Assembly (NCBI GenBank): GCA_030710605.1 | Contig: CP092870.1 | Coordinates: 13,453,991 to 13,517,990 of the forward strand | DNA: 64,000 bases | Direction: 5' to 3' | Source: Cordylochernes scorpioides | Taxonomy: Eukaryota > Arthropoda > Arachnida > Pseudoscorpiones > Chernetidae | Part shown: one piece after another, positions 23,322 through 34,245 of the stretch | Layout: each line of letters opens with the position of its first letter | Numbering within the stretch: position 1 is the first letter of the stretch | Notes under the pieces: model-generated | Databases searched by the model: none | What the model was told of the DNA's origin: nothing | The model's input: only the letters and a program-made list of their open reading frames with translations | Position numbers and translations under genes: made by a program

Positions 23322-24240
23322 CTAGCGGATGTACCCGGCTTCGCCCGGGTTTTACCCTAGTATAATATAAATGAGTTTTAAAATTTGTAAAAAAATAAAA
23401 ATGCGTCGGCCGGGAATCGAACCCGGGCCGCTCGCATGGCAGGCGAGCATTCTACCACTGAACCACCGATGCTTATAAGAAATGGCCATATTTAGGTATT
23501 TAATCCATTCACAAAAGCAAACGATGACAGAATTGATTGTTGATGACTCTGATATCTTTATATTAATAAAATGGAAATTTCATAAGTGGTGTTCGCTAAA
23601 AACTTTCGTTACAATGCATCAATTTCGACCATATTTTCAACATTTATGTAAAACGAGATGGAGCAGGTTTTGCTTAACATCAAAATATTTTTCCTAACTT
23701 TAACATGCGTAACTTCGCTGTTATCGATTAAATACAAAAAAAATCAACAGAGTTAATTTTATTTTAATATAAATACAAAATTAAATTTCAACAGAGTTAA
23801 TTTTTTTACATACTAGCTAATAATCTCAATCTAAAAAATATTCATATTGTTTTATCATGTTTCTAATATCGCCTAACAAATATACAAATTTATAGTGACC
23901 AACATATGCAAATTTTATCTTTGTTTTTATTTAACATGATATCGTAAACATATACATCCATTGTAAGCATTTTTCTGTTCACCTTCCGTGGTTTATCTTT
24001 TCTCTGATAGTTTTTAGGTGTAGTATATTTTCTTATTACTAGACTACAAACATTCCCTCGAGAAAAACCTGGGCGAAGCCGGGTACATCCGCTATATTAT
24101 ATAAATATATGACGTAACGAATATAATTATCATTATTATCATAATATTCTGTGTGTTCCCGAATATTATTATCAATAATATTCGTTAGGCAAACTTTCAC
24201 TCGGATAAAACCCGGGCGAAGCCGGGTACACATCCGCTAG
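23322..24240. mobile_element. segment bounded by two inverted Helitron 3' ends
   Basis: The left edge (minus strand) reads GGGTAAAACCCGGGCGAAGC...CATCCGCTAG, ending at 23322. The right edge (plus) carries CCCGGGCGAAGCCGGGTA and CATCCGCTAG, ending at 24240. A third, decayed end lies at 24061-24094 (GGGCGAAGCCGGGTACATCC, then GCTAT). Each has the GC hairpin plus CTAG expected of Helitron 3' termini. The left element contains a tRNA-Gly and is homologous to 13279-13490. Neither 5' end is identified and no Rep/helicase is encoded. Confidence 0.55.
23402..23472 (-). tRNA. tRNA-Gly(GCC), nearly intact, inside a Helitron
   Basis: 71 nt with A-box TGGTTCAGTGG, anticodon stem CTCGC/GCGAG (5 of 5 pairs) around loop CTGCCAT with anticodon GCC, B-box GGTTCGATTCC and T stem CCGGG/CCCGG. 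The acceptor stem GCATCGG against CCGACGC pairs 6 of 7 (A3-C70 mismatch). No intron. A run of T follows (TTTTTATTTTTT), suitable for Pol III termination. Its place inside a Helitron segment shared with the damaged copy at 13373-13443 makes it a captured tRNA. Whether it is transcribed is unknown. Confidence 0.8.
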
Positions 24241-24795
24241 TATATTAATATAATGGAGGTGCTCATTATACATTGTTTTCTAAAGACCAAAGTTGTGAAA
24301 CAGTACACAAGTTCAATAGTGTGATGTAACCATATTTAGAAATAAACCAGATCTCTATAAGTTCTAAATATAATTACTAACAGACACACATATATAATAG
24401 AATAGAATATATCATATTAAAACATCGTTAAGTAAATTAGCTTTATATAAGAGGAATTAATTGAGTTACCCCTGAATCCCATGAAATATTAAGCATTCGA
24501 GTGTAAATATATTACAAGAGTTACTCGTGTGGGATAAGAGAATTGCGGTTTGAACAGTTCTCTAACTATATTTGTTCAATATTTATTTACAGTTAAGTGT
24601 TCCAAAGATATATTTAGCCTATTTTATGTTCTGCTTAAAACTTAAAGAGCAGAACTGGAGCCGCAAAATACCAGTCTATGGTTTATTTTGTTGGAGGAAA
24701 ATATTTTCTTATTAAATAGATGAAATATTCTCTCTCGGCTATATACTATTAATCATTAATATATACGTTATATTTATTAAAGTAAATTATATATA
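24241..24795. other. AT-rich DNA, nothing recognised
   Basis: No gene or repeat was recognised. Confidence 0.55.
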
Positions 24796-24970
24796 CAGTA
24801 GAACTTCCCTGTAAAGTACACCTAATTGAAGAGCCAAAGTGTCCTTTAGGGAAAGGTGTCCTCTTACCGGAGAGTTGCTAAATTGTAAAAATGATAATTT
24901 TGAAAATGAAAACTGTCCTTTGTAGAGAGGTGTCCGCTATCGGGGTATCCGCTAGATAGAGGTTCTACAG
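24796..24970. mobile_element. pogo/Tigger-type MITE
   Basis: The left end CAGTAGAACTTCC and right end (reverse complement) CTGTAGAACCTCTATC are bounded by TA on both sides (24794-24795, 24971-24972). CAGT-GAACCTC ends with TA target duplication are typical of pogo/Tigger-like elements. The interior (175 bp in total) contains GTGTCC repeats and no coding region. Confidence 0.6.
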
Positions 24971-25049
24971 TATATGTATTTTATTTTTTCAAGAAACATT
25001 CACACATACTAATAGAGAAAATAAATGGAAGTTGTACCTGTAGCATATA

Positions 25050-25240
25050 TATATCGGAATTCAAATAATAATTTTGAAAGATATTTGATACACGCTAACC
25101 TTTATTAGAGACACACAAGATAATAAAGGGGAATAAAATATCTTGTCTCCTTTAAAAAAAGGAGACGACGGGTTACATAAAATATATAAAACACTAAGCT
25201 TTTTGTCAATGAGTGTATATTTGATTTAATAAATAAAGGT
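25050..25240 (+). repeat. family F repeat, copy 2
   Basis: ATATCGGAATTCAAATAATA, AAGATATTTGATACACGCTA and ACACACAAGATAA align with 20225-20435 and 38400-38590. A short inverted GTCTCCTTT...AAAGGAGAC sits in the middle. Another stretch like the family end (AAGACTTGCTACTTC, ATGAGTGTATGG) lies at about 25415-25460. Confidence 0.5.
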
Positions 25241-25859
25241 TGAAGACCTTTTATTAAGATTCTGTTAAGTTTTCAATTTATGCGAATTTGCTTCTTCAAT
25301 TCGTTTTTGATTTTGATCAGTTTGATATTCTCCAAAAAAATTAAGATTTGCTAGTTCTTTATTAACAGGAATTATTGGGGAATACAAACATGCAAAAACT
25401 GACGATCGGGGACATTCAAGACTTGCTACTTCTTTAAGTTTCGTTTATGAGTGTATGGATGATTATGAAATTATAATACATTTTTTTAAATAATCAACTA
25501 TATCATTTTTCTTTTTTCCTTGTAAAACCATAAATTGTTTTCGGAAAAATGAAGAAAATAATCTCGGCTAGATCATAACCTTGTTGTAGTTAAGGCACAT
25601 AAGGCCAGGTTATACTGGGTGTGACATAGCATTTTGAAGGTGAAGTTTATAAATAAATGATATGTGTGTCGCTCGTCAGGTTGTCTTAGCTTTAGAAGAA
25701 ACTGAAACCCTCAAATAAAACATAATACTTTTATATATTCAATTACCATCTATCGATAAAATTTGTAATACTATTTTTTTCTGGAAAATGTTTCCTTTTA
25801 TACATATATCATCAAATATTGTGTCTACAAACCTAACTACAATTTAACGCTATTGAATA
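25241..25859. other. AT-rich DNA, nothing recognised
   Basis: Apart from the partial family F end at 25415-25460, no feature was recognised. Confidence 0.5.
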
Positions 25860-25990
25860 AAAGGGCTTGGCTTATCAGTAGTGAACCCTCTCAGCAGCTT
25901 CGCCAAATTAATCTCCAGACCGCTCTACTATTGTATTAGATTGGTTTTATTATATATCCAGGATTTACTATGTAAGGCATCATAGCGGAG
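25860..25990 (+). mobile_element. family A long-form fragment
   Basis: GGGCTTGGCTTATCAGTAGT, GAACCCTCTCAGCAG, CCAGACCGCT, ATTAGATTGGTTTTATTATA and AAGGCATCATAGCGG follow the order of the 13.95 and 39.3 kb fragments. The CPYC part is truncated away. Confidence 0.45.
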
Positions 25991-26037
25991 TTTAGGGAAC
26001 CTATGGACATAAACATATAGGTCTGTAGAGGTGCATA

Positions 26038-26424
26038 TTCTATATACAGTTACGAGCGTCATGCGTGGCCTCTGTCACGGTTTGCTTTTTTTTGGAATGG
26101 CGCCCTCCTATTGGTCGGCTACGATCACGCCACCTTTGCCCCCCCCCCCCCCCCCCCATTTCTGTAACTATTGTGTTGGAGCGGGTCGCTCCTTAAATAA
26201 ATGCATATATTAGTTAATAACCAAATGGAATCCTCTCTTTCTTTTTCCCAGTAAGAGACGCCTACGGAAGCCAACAGTACATAGACAGATAAAGCACATA
26301 GGCTATAGTTATTAACTAAAATATGCATTTATTTAAGGCGCCAATTTATAATTGTAACAAATAGTATTTGAATCAAAACATTCAATCGGGTAAAACACGG
26401 GCGTTGCCCGGGTCATTCGGCTAG
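26038..26424 (+). mobile_element. young non-autonomous Helitron, copy 1
   Basis: Begins TTCTATATACAG after host A (26037) and ends with hairpin CACGGGC GTT GCCCGGG, CATTCGG and CTAG (26421-26424) before host T, the A/T insertion expected for Helitrons. It is almost identical over its length to 40698-41081. Differences are a few bases and the length of a C run (19 C at 26139-26157 against 14). It contains the 148-bp inverted-end element at 26191-26338. No Rep/helicase is encoded. Confidence 0.65.
26191..26338. mobile_element. 148-bp TIR element inside the Helitron
   Basis: A 31-base arm beginning CCTTAAATAAATGCATAT at 26191-26221 is inverted at 26308-26338 with about one mismatch. It occurs at the same place in the second Helitron copy (40847-40995), so it was inserted before the Helitron copies separated. 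Confidence 0.6.
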
Positions 26425-29109
26425 TATATATATGATTACAAGAAATTGTATCGAGCAATGCTCTTCTTCAGAATATGGTTATTCATATGGTTCGAATCAT
26501 TATTTTTTATGTACAGCTTCTGGTGCTCTATCCTCTCTTCAGAATCTCATGATCCATCTTGGCCTAACTTGATCATGGCGGCTTTACTAGTGGCAGTGTG
26601 TACCATGGTTGTTCCAAGTGGTAGGAGAGACAAGCGTCTAATTTCAATTAATAAACCAGCTTATTTGAGAGAGTATTCAATGATGTTTTCCAATATATTT
26701 TGAGTATAAACTTTTAAAAGTATTTGTTCAGAATCAATATGAATGAGGTTCTACCTTAAAACCTGTTATAATATTTGAAGGTGTGTTTTGCCCTTTACAG
26801 TGCAGATTTACTATGAGATTTTCGAAATTCCCAATAGCTTTTATTTTATCTAAATATACATTTTGAAAGGTATTGCTATATTTAATTATCTATTGAAATT
26901 TTCAAACTCGCCATTACTGTTTTATATTTTATTCAACTTTTACATCACACAGTAAATACAATATGAATATTTTATAAAGGCTCAAATACATATTTATACA
27001 ATTCTTAAACCATATCACTAAGACTTAATTCTGTAACTCATTTAAATTTGAAAATCATTTTATCTAAATTTACAATAAACTGTAAACGGAGAATTTCCTA
27101 AGTGTTAACCAAATTACAAACTCTAAATGTGAAGTGTAGTTAGTGAAATGTAGTTTGATAAAGTTTTATCGAGATCATTTAACGGTCACAAGATCCATCA
27201 TTCCAGTGGATCATTAGATGCTAATGTTGATAGTTACTTTATTATGGTTGCCTCTCTGTACACATTAGCTTTATGGTGATGCCATTTGGACTTTTGCACA
27301 ACCCAAGGTGAAATTCCGAGTAATCAATTCTTCTTCGCTAAACTTTTCTCCAAATATTTGTTTAATGAATTTATTCTTAAGTCAACATTTTTCGATTAAA
27401 ACTTTCCAATAATTCAAAAATTTGGAAAATAAAATTGTACAAGAAGTGAAATTGTACCTATATTAGGTGGATAAATTAATAAGAAGTCATCTCTTGATCG
27501 TGCAACTAAAATTTGTTGTTGGTGCAGTCTGAATAAATATAAACTAATCGTTGATATCTATTTATTCCATAATTGGCAAAATACATTTTCTTTATTAATT
27601 AAGAAAAGCTAACCACGTACGCGTTTTTAACTGTTGGCCCTAATCATCGTGGTGCAAAATGTACCTTAACGACTAAAAAGGCTGGTCTTTGAGGAATCTT
27701 TTTTATCTTAATAAATTTCACTTAAGAAAGCACACAAAACGTTGCATATAGGCTCTATAGCCGTATAGATATTTTTTATTTTTTGGTTGAGAGAGAGAGA
27801 GTCCAGTGTTTTCTATCCAATTCCATCAATTACTGGAATTTGTATACAAAAAGAAGAGAAAATGGAAATACCTATAGTCTATTATAGAAATGTTAAATTT
27901 TATATATTATAATTCTATTGTTAATTCGAATTTCTTTACCCTCTTGTTACACTCCTATTCTGTTTCTACAAGGAGAATCTGTATATAAGAATATTTATCA
28001 ATGTTGCTCTATAATATTTTGTTTCAACATTTAGTAATGTTTTTTTAAATTCCCTGAAATCGATAGAGATGGGCTTATGGCCATTAAACCATATTTGAGT
28101 AACTGCGTTCAGTGGTGGATGATATGTTCACCATATTGTAAATTGAATTCGAAGCCGTATTTGGTAGATGATCCGCTCGGTACTCAGGGTAGCTCTCCGA
28201 ATTCAAAATTAGGTTGAAGCGGATAGCAGCACGGCAGTAGCTAATGTTCAGTGCAATGTATTCCATCAAGCAGTGTGATAAACTGGAAACAAATCTCACT
28301 CTTGGCGTCTTCTATCTATTGCGCCTACTCATGTTAAAAATGTCATTCCTAGGTTATGTTCTATTATGTCCCAATGGTTATACGAACCATTTGACCTGAA
28401 CAAATCCCCATGGAACGCATTATGGTAAACTACATTTCAGCGACGTACCAATTCTAATCATGGTATTGTGTTACAAGAAATACATTCTTATAAAATCAGA
28501 ATCATATAATGATTGATCAATGAATCTACTCTGCAAGTATTTTATGGACATCTATAAAGCACTCCCCTTATAACATCTTAACATCAACCTCTTTCTTCAT
28601 CGGTCACCCAACATGTACGAGAATGTCAACCTTCTACCCAGGCCAATAAGTTCAGTTGATTCTTCCTCTAATCGAATATTTTGGGTGACTGGGTCACCTA
28701 AACCACAGATATCTGTTTCCTAGTCGAACCCAACTTTCGGAAAGAGCTATAATACATCAATAGGGTCATATACTAACCCGTGTACATTCCTGTATCTATG
28801 GTAATGTTGGATACAGAGGCGACTGACAGCATACTCGAACAAATGAACAAACAGCTATACAGATTGTATTTGCTATTCAATAGTGGTATAAATGAAACGA
28901 TTAACAAATATTTTACAACTAAAATTGTGGTTTCCATTTTCCATGTTCGTATTTAATTTTCCCTCAATTTAAATATCAATATTTTATTATAAATTTAAAA
29001 AATAGATATCGCTTGGTGATAGTTAATCTTAAAATAAACCAAATAAAGGACTTTTGTGTACTCAATATTGCATTAAACGAACCTTATTATTTGTCTATTC
29101 AGTTTATAT
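26425..29109. other. long AT-rich stretch with weak signals
   Basis: 27477-27585 is a left-end fragment of family B (CTCTTGATCGTGCAACTAAA). 26480-26680 and 28084-28299 (minus) are slightly GC-richer open frames (85 and 71 codons) without recognisable domains. They may be decayed coding sequence or chance. No other feature was recognised. Confidence 0.4.
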
Positions 29110-29235
29110 AGAGATAGAAATTTTGCCGGGAGAATATTTACCTAAAGAACTGAGCGCCATCTATTGACCGTCTCTACAAACTGGCAGAATCGGGTCGGTG
29201 ACAAAGCCACAACACCAGTTTTGGAACCGACCCAA
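29110..29235 (+). repeat. family C repeat, left-end copy
   Basis: Starts at TTTTGCCGGGAGAATA and continues GCGCCATCTATTGACCGTCT, ACAAACTGGCAG and GGTCGGTGACAAAGCCACA, the same order as 21.8 kb. A large inverted repeat begins immediately afterwards. Confidence 0.5.
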
Positions 29236-29238
29236 TAC

Positions 29239-29590
29239 TTTTATATAAAAGGGAGTACCTGGATATGTAAATTTAAAAAAAAAACATTTTTTTCTCAAAA
29301 TATTTCGAGAGATTGCTTCCTCTTTATCAATTTATTGCACAGTATACTATATTTACAAAATCTTGTAGATCACATTAAAACAAATTTGTCATTGGTCAAA
29401 AATAATTAATGTTTATTATTATCATCAATTATTTTTGACCAATGACAAATTTGTTTTCATGTGATCTACAAGAATTTGTAAATTAAGTTTACTATGAAAT
29501 AAATTGATAAAAAGGGAGAAATCTCTCGAAATATTTTGAGAAAAATAATTGATTTTTTTTTAAAGATCCAGGTACTCCCTTTTATATAAA
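29239..29590. mobile_element. large foldback element, arms about 170 bp
   Basis: TTTATATAAAAGGGAGTACC, CAAAATATTTCGAGAGAT, CTTGTAGATCACA and CAAATTTGTCATTGGTCAAA are all mirrored on the right arm, ending AAAGGGAGTACCTGG when read inward. The loop is only about 12-15 bases near 29412-29426. The transcript would form a long double-stranded stem. No coding region. No other copy was found here. Confidence 0.65.
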
Positions 29591-29689
29591 CTTAATTGAT
29601 GGATCGCCTTTTAACTCAAACCAATACTTTTAGTTTTCTATGACGATCAAAAATAGAAATGATATTTGACTAATATTCTGAAATAATAA

Positions 29690-29776
29690 AATAATCTACG
29701 ATTAGTTTTCTCTCATTTATTCCGACAGATGGCGCAAGGTATCGGTAACTTTCAGTTTCATAATCAAGAGATGTCG
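29690..29776 (+). mobile_element. family B right-end fragment
   Basis: TTATTCCGACAGATGGCGCA, CGGTAACTTTCAGTT and CAAGAGATG parallel the 655-841 element. The extreme terminus is decayed. Confidence 0.45.
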
Positions 29777-31142
29777 TATTTGAATAGATAGCGAGTAATT
29801 TGATTAATACAATGTATTTACAGCCATTCGGAAAAACTAATCATTTAACTATCAACTCCCATCATGTGTATGTTCAAATACCTGGTATTTATATATATTA
29901 CTGAACTATATTTGTGTTTGGAATTAACGATTTTATCAGTTCAAACATTCAGACGGTTCTAATAATGTCTTGAGCAATATACATATATATAGTTGTTGAA
30001 AATTGAGCACCCCATTTTAATATCATTAAAATAAAAGCATATCTTAGATCAATATAACTTATTAAATATTTCCGATATTTCGATGAGGCTGTTCGCCTAT
30101 CTTTCTCTAGGAATTCAAACTCCTTCTAAGCCCCTTGTCCGCGTAATGCACGAGATATATAATTGTTATATATTCTATAACTTTAGATAAATATTTGTCT
30201 ATACAGTGTTTAAGGAAACTATGGGGGGACAAAACTTTGAGGACAATAGAAATATTTATAAATACCCCTGCATTCCTTTTCCGCAAACAAATCACAAACA
30301 AGCCAGTTAGACAAACAAAAGACATTTAAATTTATATAATAACGCTGAATAGCCTGATTTTTGTAGACAGATGGCGAGCTAATGTTTAATATACAAATAT
30401 AATAATTGCATAATTTATTACAATAGTGTTATCCTAATTTTATCCTTTTTTAAAGTTTGTTTAATAATAAGTGAAATTAGCTACGCACAATAATAAATTT
30501 CTATTATAATATTTACCATCTCAATTTATAAAAGTATATTTAAAAAGCCTATTTAACCAATATCTCAGATATATTTCGAATATATTTATATACTATCTAC
30601 CAAGAAAAAGGTATCCAAAACGTAAAAGTTCAATATTAGAATATTTCTTCTAGAATCGCTCTCGGGGATCTGATAAACGGGTGAGAACAAATTTGAAATA
30701 GCTTCAATAACTTTATATTATGGAGCACACAGAGTGGCTGTCTTCACCTCGTAGTCACAGCTGTAGATTGCTGTCGTTAGGGAAATGTATCTCTTTTGTC
30801 CCCTCAGACCAATCCTGGAGAACTAGCCGTAATATGTATGTATGTATCAGACAAACTGGGATATATGAAGTCGTTAGAATGGATTGAAACGGAATAAATA
30901 GATATGATAGCTAGAATATATTTTGTGGTAAAGTATTAAGGTGTGTTTTCGTACTATAGAAGCCCTTTTCAACAGGCGGCTAAACAGAGAGAGGAAAATT
31001 CGAAGAAGCTGATTATAGATGACAGATATATAGAGAAGTAGTGTATTGACACCAACCCAAACAGCTACTATAATCTAACAAGGTAGCATAACTCTCTCAC
31101 TCTCTTATATTTACATGACTGTACCAGAAGAAGCACATTTCC
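29777..31142. other. AT-rich DNA, nothing recognised
   Basis: A fragment with ACAGATGGCGAGCTAATG at 30368-30385 resembles a decayed family A terminus. A TATG microsatellite lies near 30835. Nothing else was recognised. Confidence 0.5.
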
Positions 31143-31458
31143 TTTTAATTGTACATCAGAACATTGCACTATGCATCACCAAAGTAATAATCTTTGCTAG
31201 TGATCATACAGAATAAGCCACAACATAAGTTTTGGCAAATTCAGACAAAAAGCCAAATTGTATACCATGGTTTTGGCATTTATCAGAATTCGAAGCCGCA
31301 AATGTAGTGATGACGGCCAAAGCCCGGTACCGTGGCATACAGGGTGTATTATTGTCTAAATTTGCCAAAACTTGTGTTTTAGCTCTTTCTTAATTTTTGC
31401 TAGTAAAATGTATTACTAGGGTGATGCATAGTGCATCGTTCTGATGCAAAATTAAAAA
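31143..31458. mobile_element. foldback MITE with CATCAGAAC arms
   Basis: TTTTAATTGTACATCAGAAC and ATTGCACTATGCATCACC are mirrored by GGTGATGCATAGTGCAT and GTTCTGATGCAAAATTAAAA. A second inner pair is AGTTTTGGCAAATT/AATTTGCCAAAACT. The interior is GC-richer (CAAAGCCCGGTACCG). No coding region and no second copy in the window. Confidence 0.6.
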
Positions 31459-31839
31459 GTGCATTTTTTAGTACATGAATATCATCCTCCTGAAACTATA
31501 TTGTCAAGAAACTCCATCCAGATGGGACACCTATCAATCATCCCTGGACCCCGGGGGGGGGGGGGACCACAGGTGTGAGGGGTTCTCAGAAGCTGATCTG
31601 CAAACAAGGAAAACGGGACGGTGGCTGACGCCGTTCATGTTTATTATCTTTACCTGGGGATAAGTTGCTTTTATCATCTCTCTCTCTCCCTTAAATACCT
31701 CTTGTAAATAATTTTTATTGGAGAACTGAAAGGTAAATACCCTTTATAATAAATTAATAATCCACAATTTTGCCCTTGCTTTATTTATTTCCGCGACAAT
31801 ATGTTATATACATAACTACTTATAGAGTGTTGTTAAAAA
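31459..31839. other. GC-rich patch with a run of 14 G
   Basis: 31551-31564 is a pure G run inside a GC-rich patch (31530-31660), followed by a CT microsatellite (31678-31690) and AATAAATTAATAA. It could be part of a decayed LTR, but no ends are seen. Confidence 0.4.
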
Positions 31840-32002
31840 ATATACACTTTGGCCAGTTAAGGCTTTTCATTTTCACTTCTCTAGTTGCCTTGCCATCTTG
31901 AATACTTCAGGGCCAAAATTGGTCTTTATTATCTTGAAGAAAGTAGTTGCCTGGCCGGCCAGGAATAAAAACCTATACTAGTCAAAGTGTATCATTTAAG
32001 AA
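31840..32002. mobile_element. diverged family D-like foldback
   Basis: ATACACTTTGGCCAGTTAAG on the left is mirrored by ACTAGTCAAAGTGTAT on the right. GCCTGGCCGGCCAGGAA sits inside. It resembles family D ends but is considerably diverged. Confidence 0.4.
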
Positions 32003-33228
32003 CAATAAATACCCCGGTCAGGCAACCTACTGTTCTTATAGAATAAGTACATTTAAAGAGAAGCTTCTGTGAAGAGACTAAGTCTATCTCTTCCTTCCGT
32101 CCACCGCGGTAAACATGGGAACAGATTAAGGTGGTTCCTTCTTACAAAAGATTCCGACTAACGGAATTGAATAGGGTGAAAGAATGAAATCAACGGTGTC
32201 CAAGGACGAGGTTATATTTCAAAATATTTGAAATATCTTTATATAGGCTTTGTTTTATATATCTATAATATAAGGTCTATACTCAGTAGCATTAATATAT
32301 TTGTAGTGTTTAATAAGGCTGTCACACACATAAATTTCATTGCGGTGCACTGATCCTCATTTTTCAGTAAAAATATACAGAATTTTACCATTTACGAATA
32401 ACAAGAGATTTTGTTGCGTGTCAACAAAATCTCAAATCATGATACGAGGATTTCTGTTACTTCCTTTAATAGCTGTAGATCTCTAACTAGATCATTAATG
32501 CCCAATTAAATGTAACTCTTCACTTTCATTTGAACTAAATTCAAGATCTATTTGAAGTTCATCTGTAAATTCTGTATGATGATCACACTTTTCGATATAG
32601 GATTCTTGAACTGTTTTAGGTATCTGTACGGGATTTATGAGGTTGTGAGAAATAGGTTGACTAGTTGATGGTAAATCAGTAAAAAAAGTTATTTTGCTTC
32701 TATTTTATATTAAGGTCTGTTATTTTGAAGATACAATAATAACACAATCGTCATGGCGATATTTCAGTTTTCACCAAACCATTAGTATAACAAAGGGAAT
32801 ACCTTTTTATTTCTCCGATTTCCAATGCCGAAACCTTCGATAAGCAGGTTCCATACACATTTTGGGGAAACATCACTTGTCTTATTAACTTAAAAAAGGC
32901 CACACCAATATATTCTTAAAATAATTATTTCATCTTTGGGTGGTACGTTTTCTCTGTTTGGGGAATATTAGCTTTACATTTACGCGGCATCATTTATATA
33001 TTCAAAATATTTATGCAAATTAATTTGTGTTATACATTTTATCGATATAAGATATTGCAATGGTATGTATTTAATCTGAATGGTTATTGCATTTAAGTTT
33101 ATAGAGTCAATAGATTTAGAATATCATTTTTTATTTTATTTGACACATCGGACGCGATATCCCAGCTCGGGATACTTGCGCTTAAATACATTTTAGTAGA
33201 TTATATACAATTCATTTTATACAATTTA
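32003..33228. other. AT-rich DNA with one protein-like frame
   Basis: AGATTTTGTTG/CAACAAAATCT at about 32407-32434 is a small perfect hairpin. 33145-33190 repeats the ACGCGATATCCCAGC block seen at 7.46 and 35.99 kb. See the separate entry for the minus-strand frame at 32495-32698. Confidence 0.4.
32495..32698 (-). other. possible terminal exon or coding relic
   Basis: Without an ATG, the minus strand reads about 65 codons including TDLPSTSQPISHNLINPVQI, KTVQESYIEK and TDELQIDLEFSS, then a stop. The acidic, serine-rich make-up is more protein-like than most chance frames here. It is preceded on its strand by a TAG/AAG that could serve as a splice acceptor. A short upstream ATG frame MPRKCKANIPQ lies at 32990-32925. 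No family was recognised, and chance remains quite possible. Confidence 0.2.
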
Positions 33229-33512
33229 ATAACCGGACTAAAAACATAATTAAAACTTAAACGATGGCACTCTAAAACAGAAGAGAAAATCCAAAATGGA
33301 TTACCCTATCAACCTATATACAACTCAATAACTGACTAAAAACACAATTAAAACTGAAACGATGGTTTTCTCAAACAGAAGAGAAGATCCAAAATAAATT
33401 ATTTTAGCAACCTATATACAATTCAGTATATACAACACAATAACCGGTTAAAAACACAATTAAAACTGAAACTATGGTTTTCTTAAACAGAAGAGAAAAT
33501 CTAAAATGAACT
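33229..33512 (+). repeat. tandem array, three units of 99-112 bp
   Basis: Units begin at 33229 (ATAACCGGACTAAAAACATA), 33328 (ATAACTGACTAAAAACACAA) and 33440 (ATAACCGGTTAAAAACACAA). Each continues TTAAAACT, GAAAC, ATGG, ACAGAAGAGAA and, in the first two, CAACCTATATACAA. Differences between units show an old duplication. It abuts the solo LTR. Confidence 0.65.
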
Positions 33513-33517
33513 TACAT

Positions 33518-34020
33518 TGTTACGTTGTTGCTTGGCAACAACTTCCGTAGGTATAAAGGATCTTTAGGACTTTATTTAAGCCTAATCGATAAAATAATTA
33601 CAGAATAATGCAAAAGAAAACAAACAAAAAAAAAACTCACCAATTGCAGCACAGATATGGAAACCAGGAACAGCACAGAAGCTGGTGGAACCTTCTAGAA
33701 TCTTCTACGAAGTACACCAGCCTCGGCGGTAAGCAGCAGTCCGACCTCTTGAGACAGCAGTTTGCGCTTTATTGTAGAACACCACGTAGCTTCGTTCTTC
33801 TTTCCAGGAATGAGCGCCTCATTCCTATATATCAGGATAAAATTCTTTCCAGAACGCTCAAGGTCAGTCAACCAATCAGAAAGCAGCCGGCACTAAAATT
33901 TGCATAATCAATTTTTAAATCGGCCAATCAGTTTTTTTATCTCCAAGAGATTGTTCTACATTATTCTAGAACGCTCCCAAAATATTTTAATATGAAAGGC
34001 GTTTTTCATTCCACGTAACA
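33518..34020 (-). mobile_element. solo LTR
   Basis: Read on the minus strand it starts TGTTACGTGGAATG and ends CAACAACGTAACA, with inverted termini TGTTACGT/ACGTAACA over 503 bp. It has a TATA-like GATATATAGG mid-way and AATAAA near the end, the order U3-R-U5 of an LTR. Flanks are ACAT and ATAT, so the target duplication is imperfect or decayed. No internal domain lies on either side, consistent with LTR-LTR recombination. Gypsy or BEL type cannot be decided. Confidence 0.65.
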
Positions 34021-34129
34021 ATATTATGGAAACGATTACATCAGTTTCTTTTTAAATTTGAATATTTTCAAATATTTTTTAAATATAGATATGTAAAACG
34101 ACATTTGAAAAGTATACCGCATGTGTTTC

Positions 34130-34245
34130 TATTCAACGAAAAATAAAAAATATTTTAAGGAGAAATAACGATTATTTCTAACCTTAGGGATGAGGTATGA
34201 AAGGGTGGATTGTGAAGAGTAATGATAAACGGAAAAATAAAAGTG
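34130..34245 (-). mobile_element. family E fragment
   Basis: AGGAGAAATAACGATTATTT, CTAACCTTAGGGATGAGGTA, AACGGAAAAATAAAA and GTGTCCTGGGATGGGAA. The last block is the 3' end of the tRNA-like core present in full at 42555-42627. Confidence 0.5.

Noticed and set aside
26139-26157. C run of 19 as a G-quadruplex or regulatory site
   Set aside because: It is one homopolymer in a young Helitron, of variable length between the two copies. Slippage explains it.
31551-31564. G14 run as a functional site
   Set aside because: A single homopolymer without spaced G-tracts, and assembly or polymerase slippage is likely.
33229-33512. CRISPR-like array
   Set aside because: Only three units of about 100 bp with no short repeat/spacer alternation, in a eukaryotic context.
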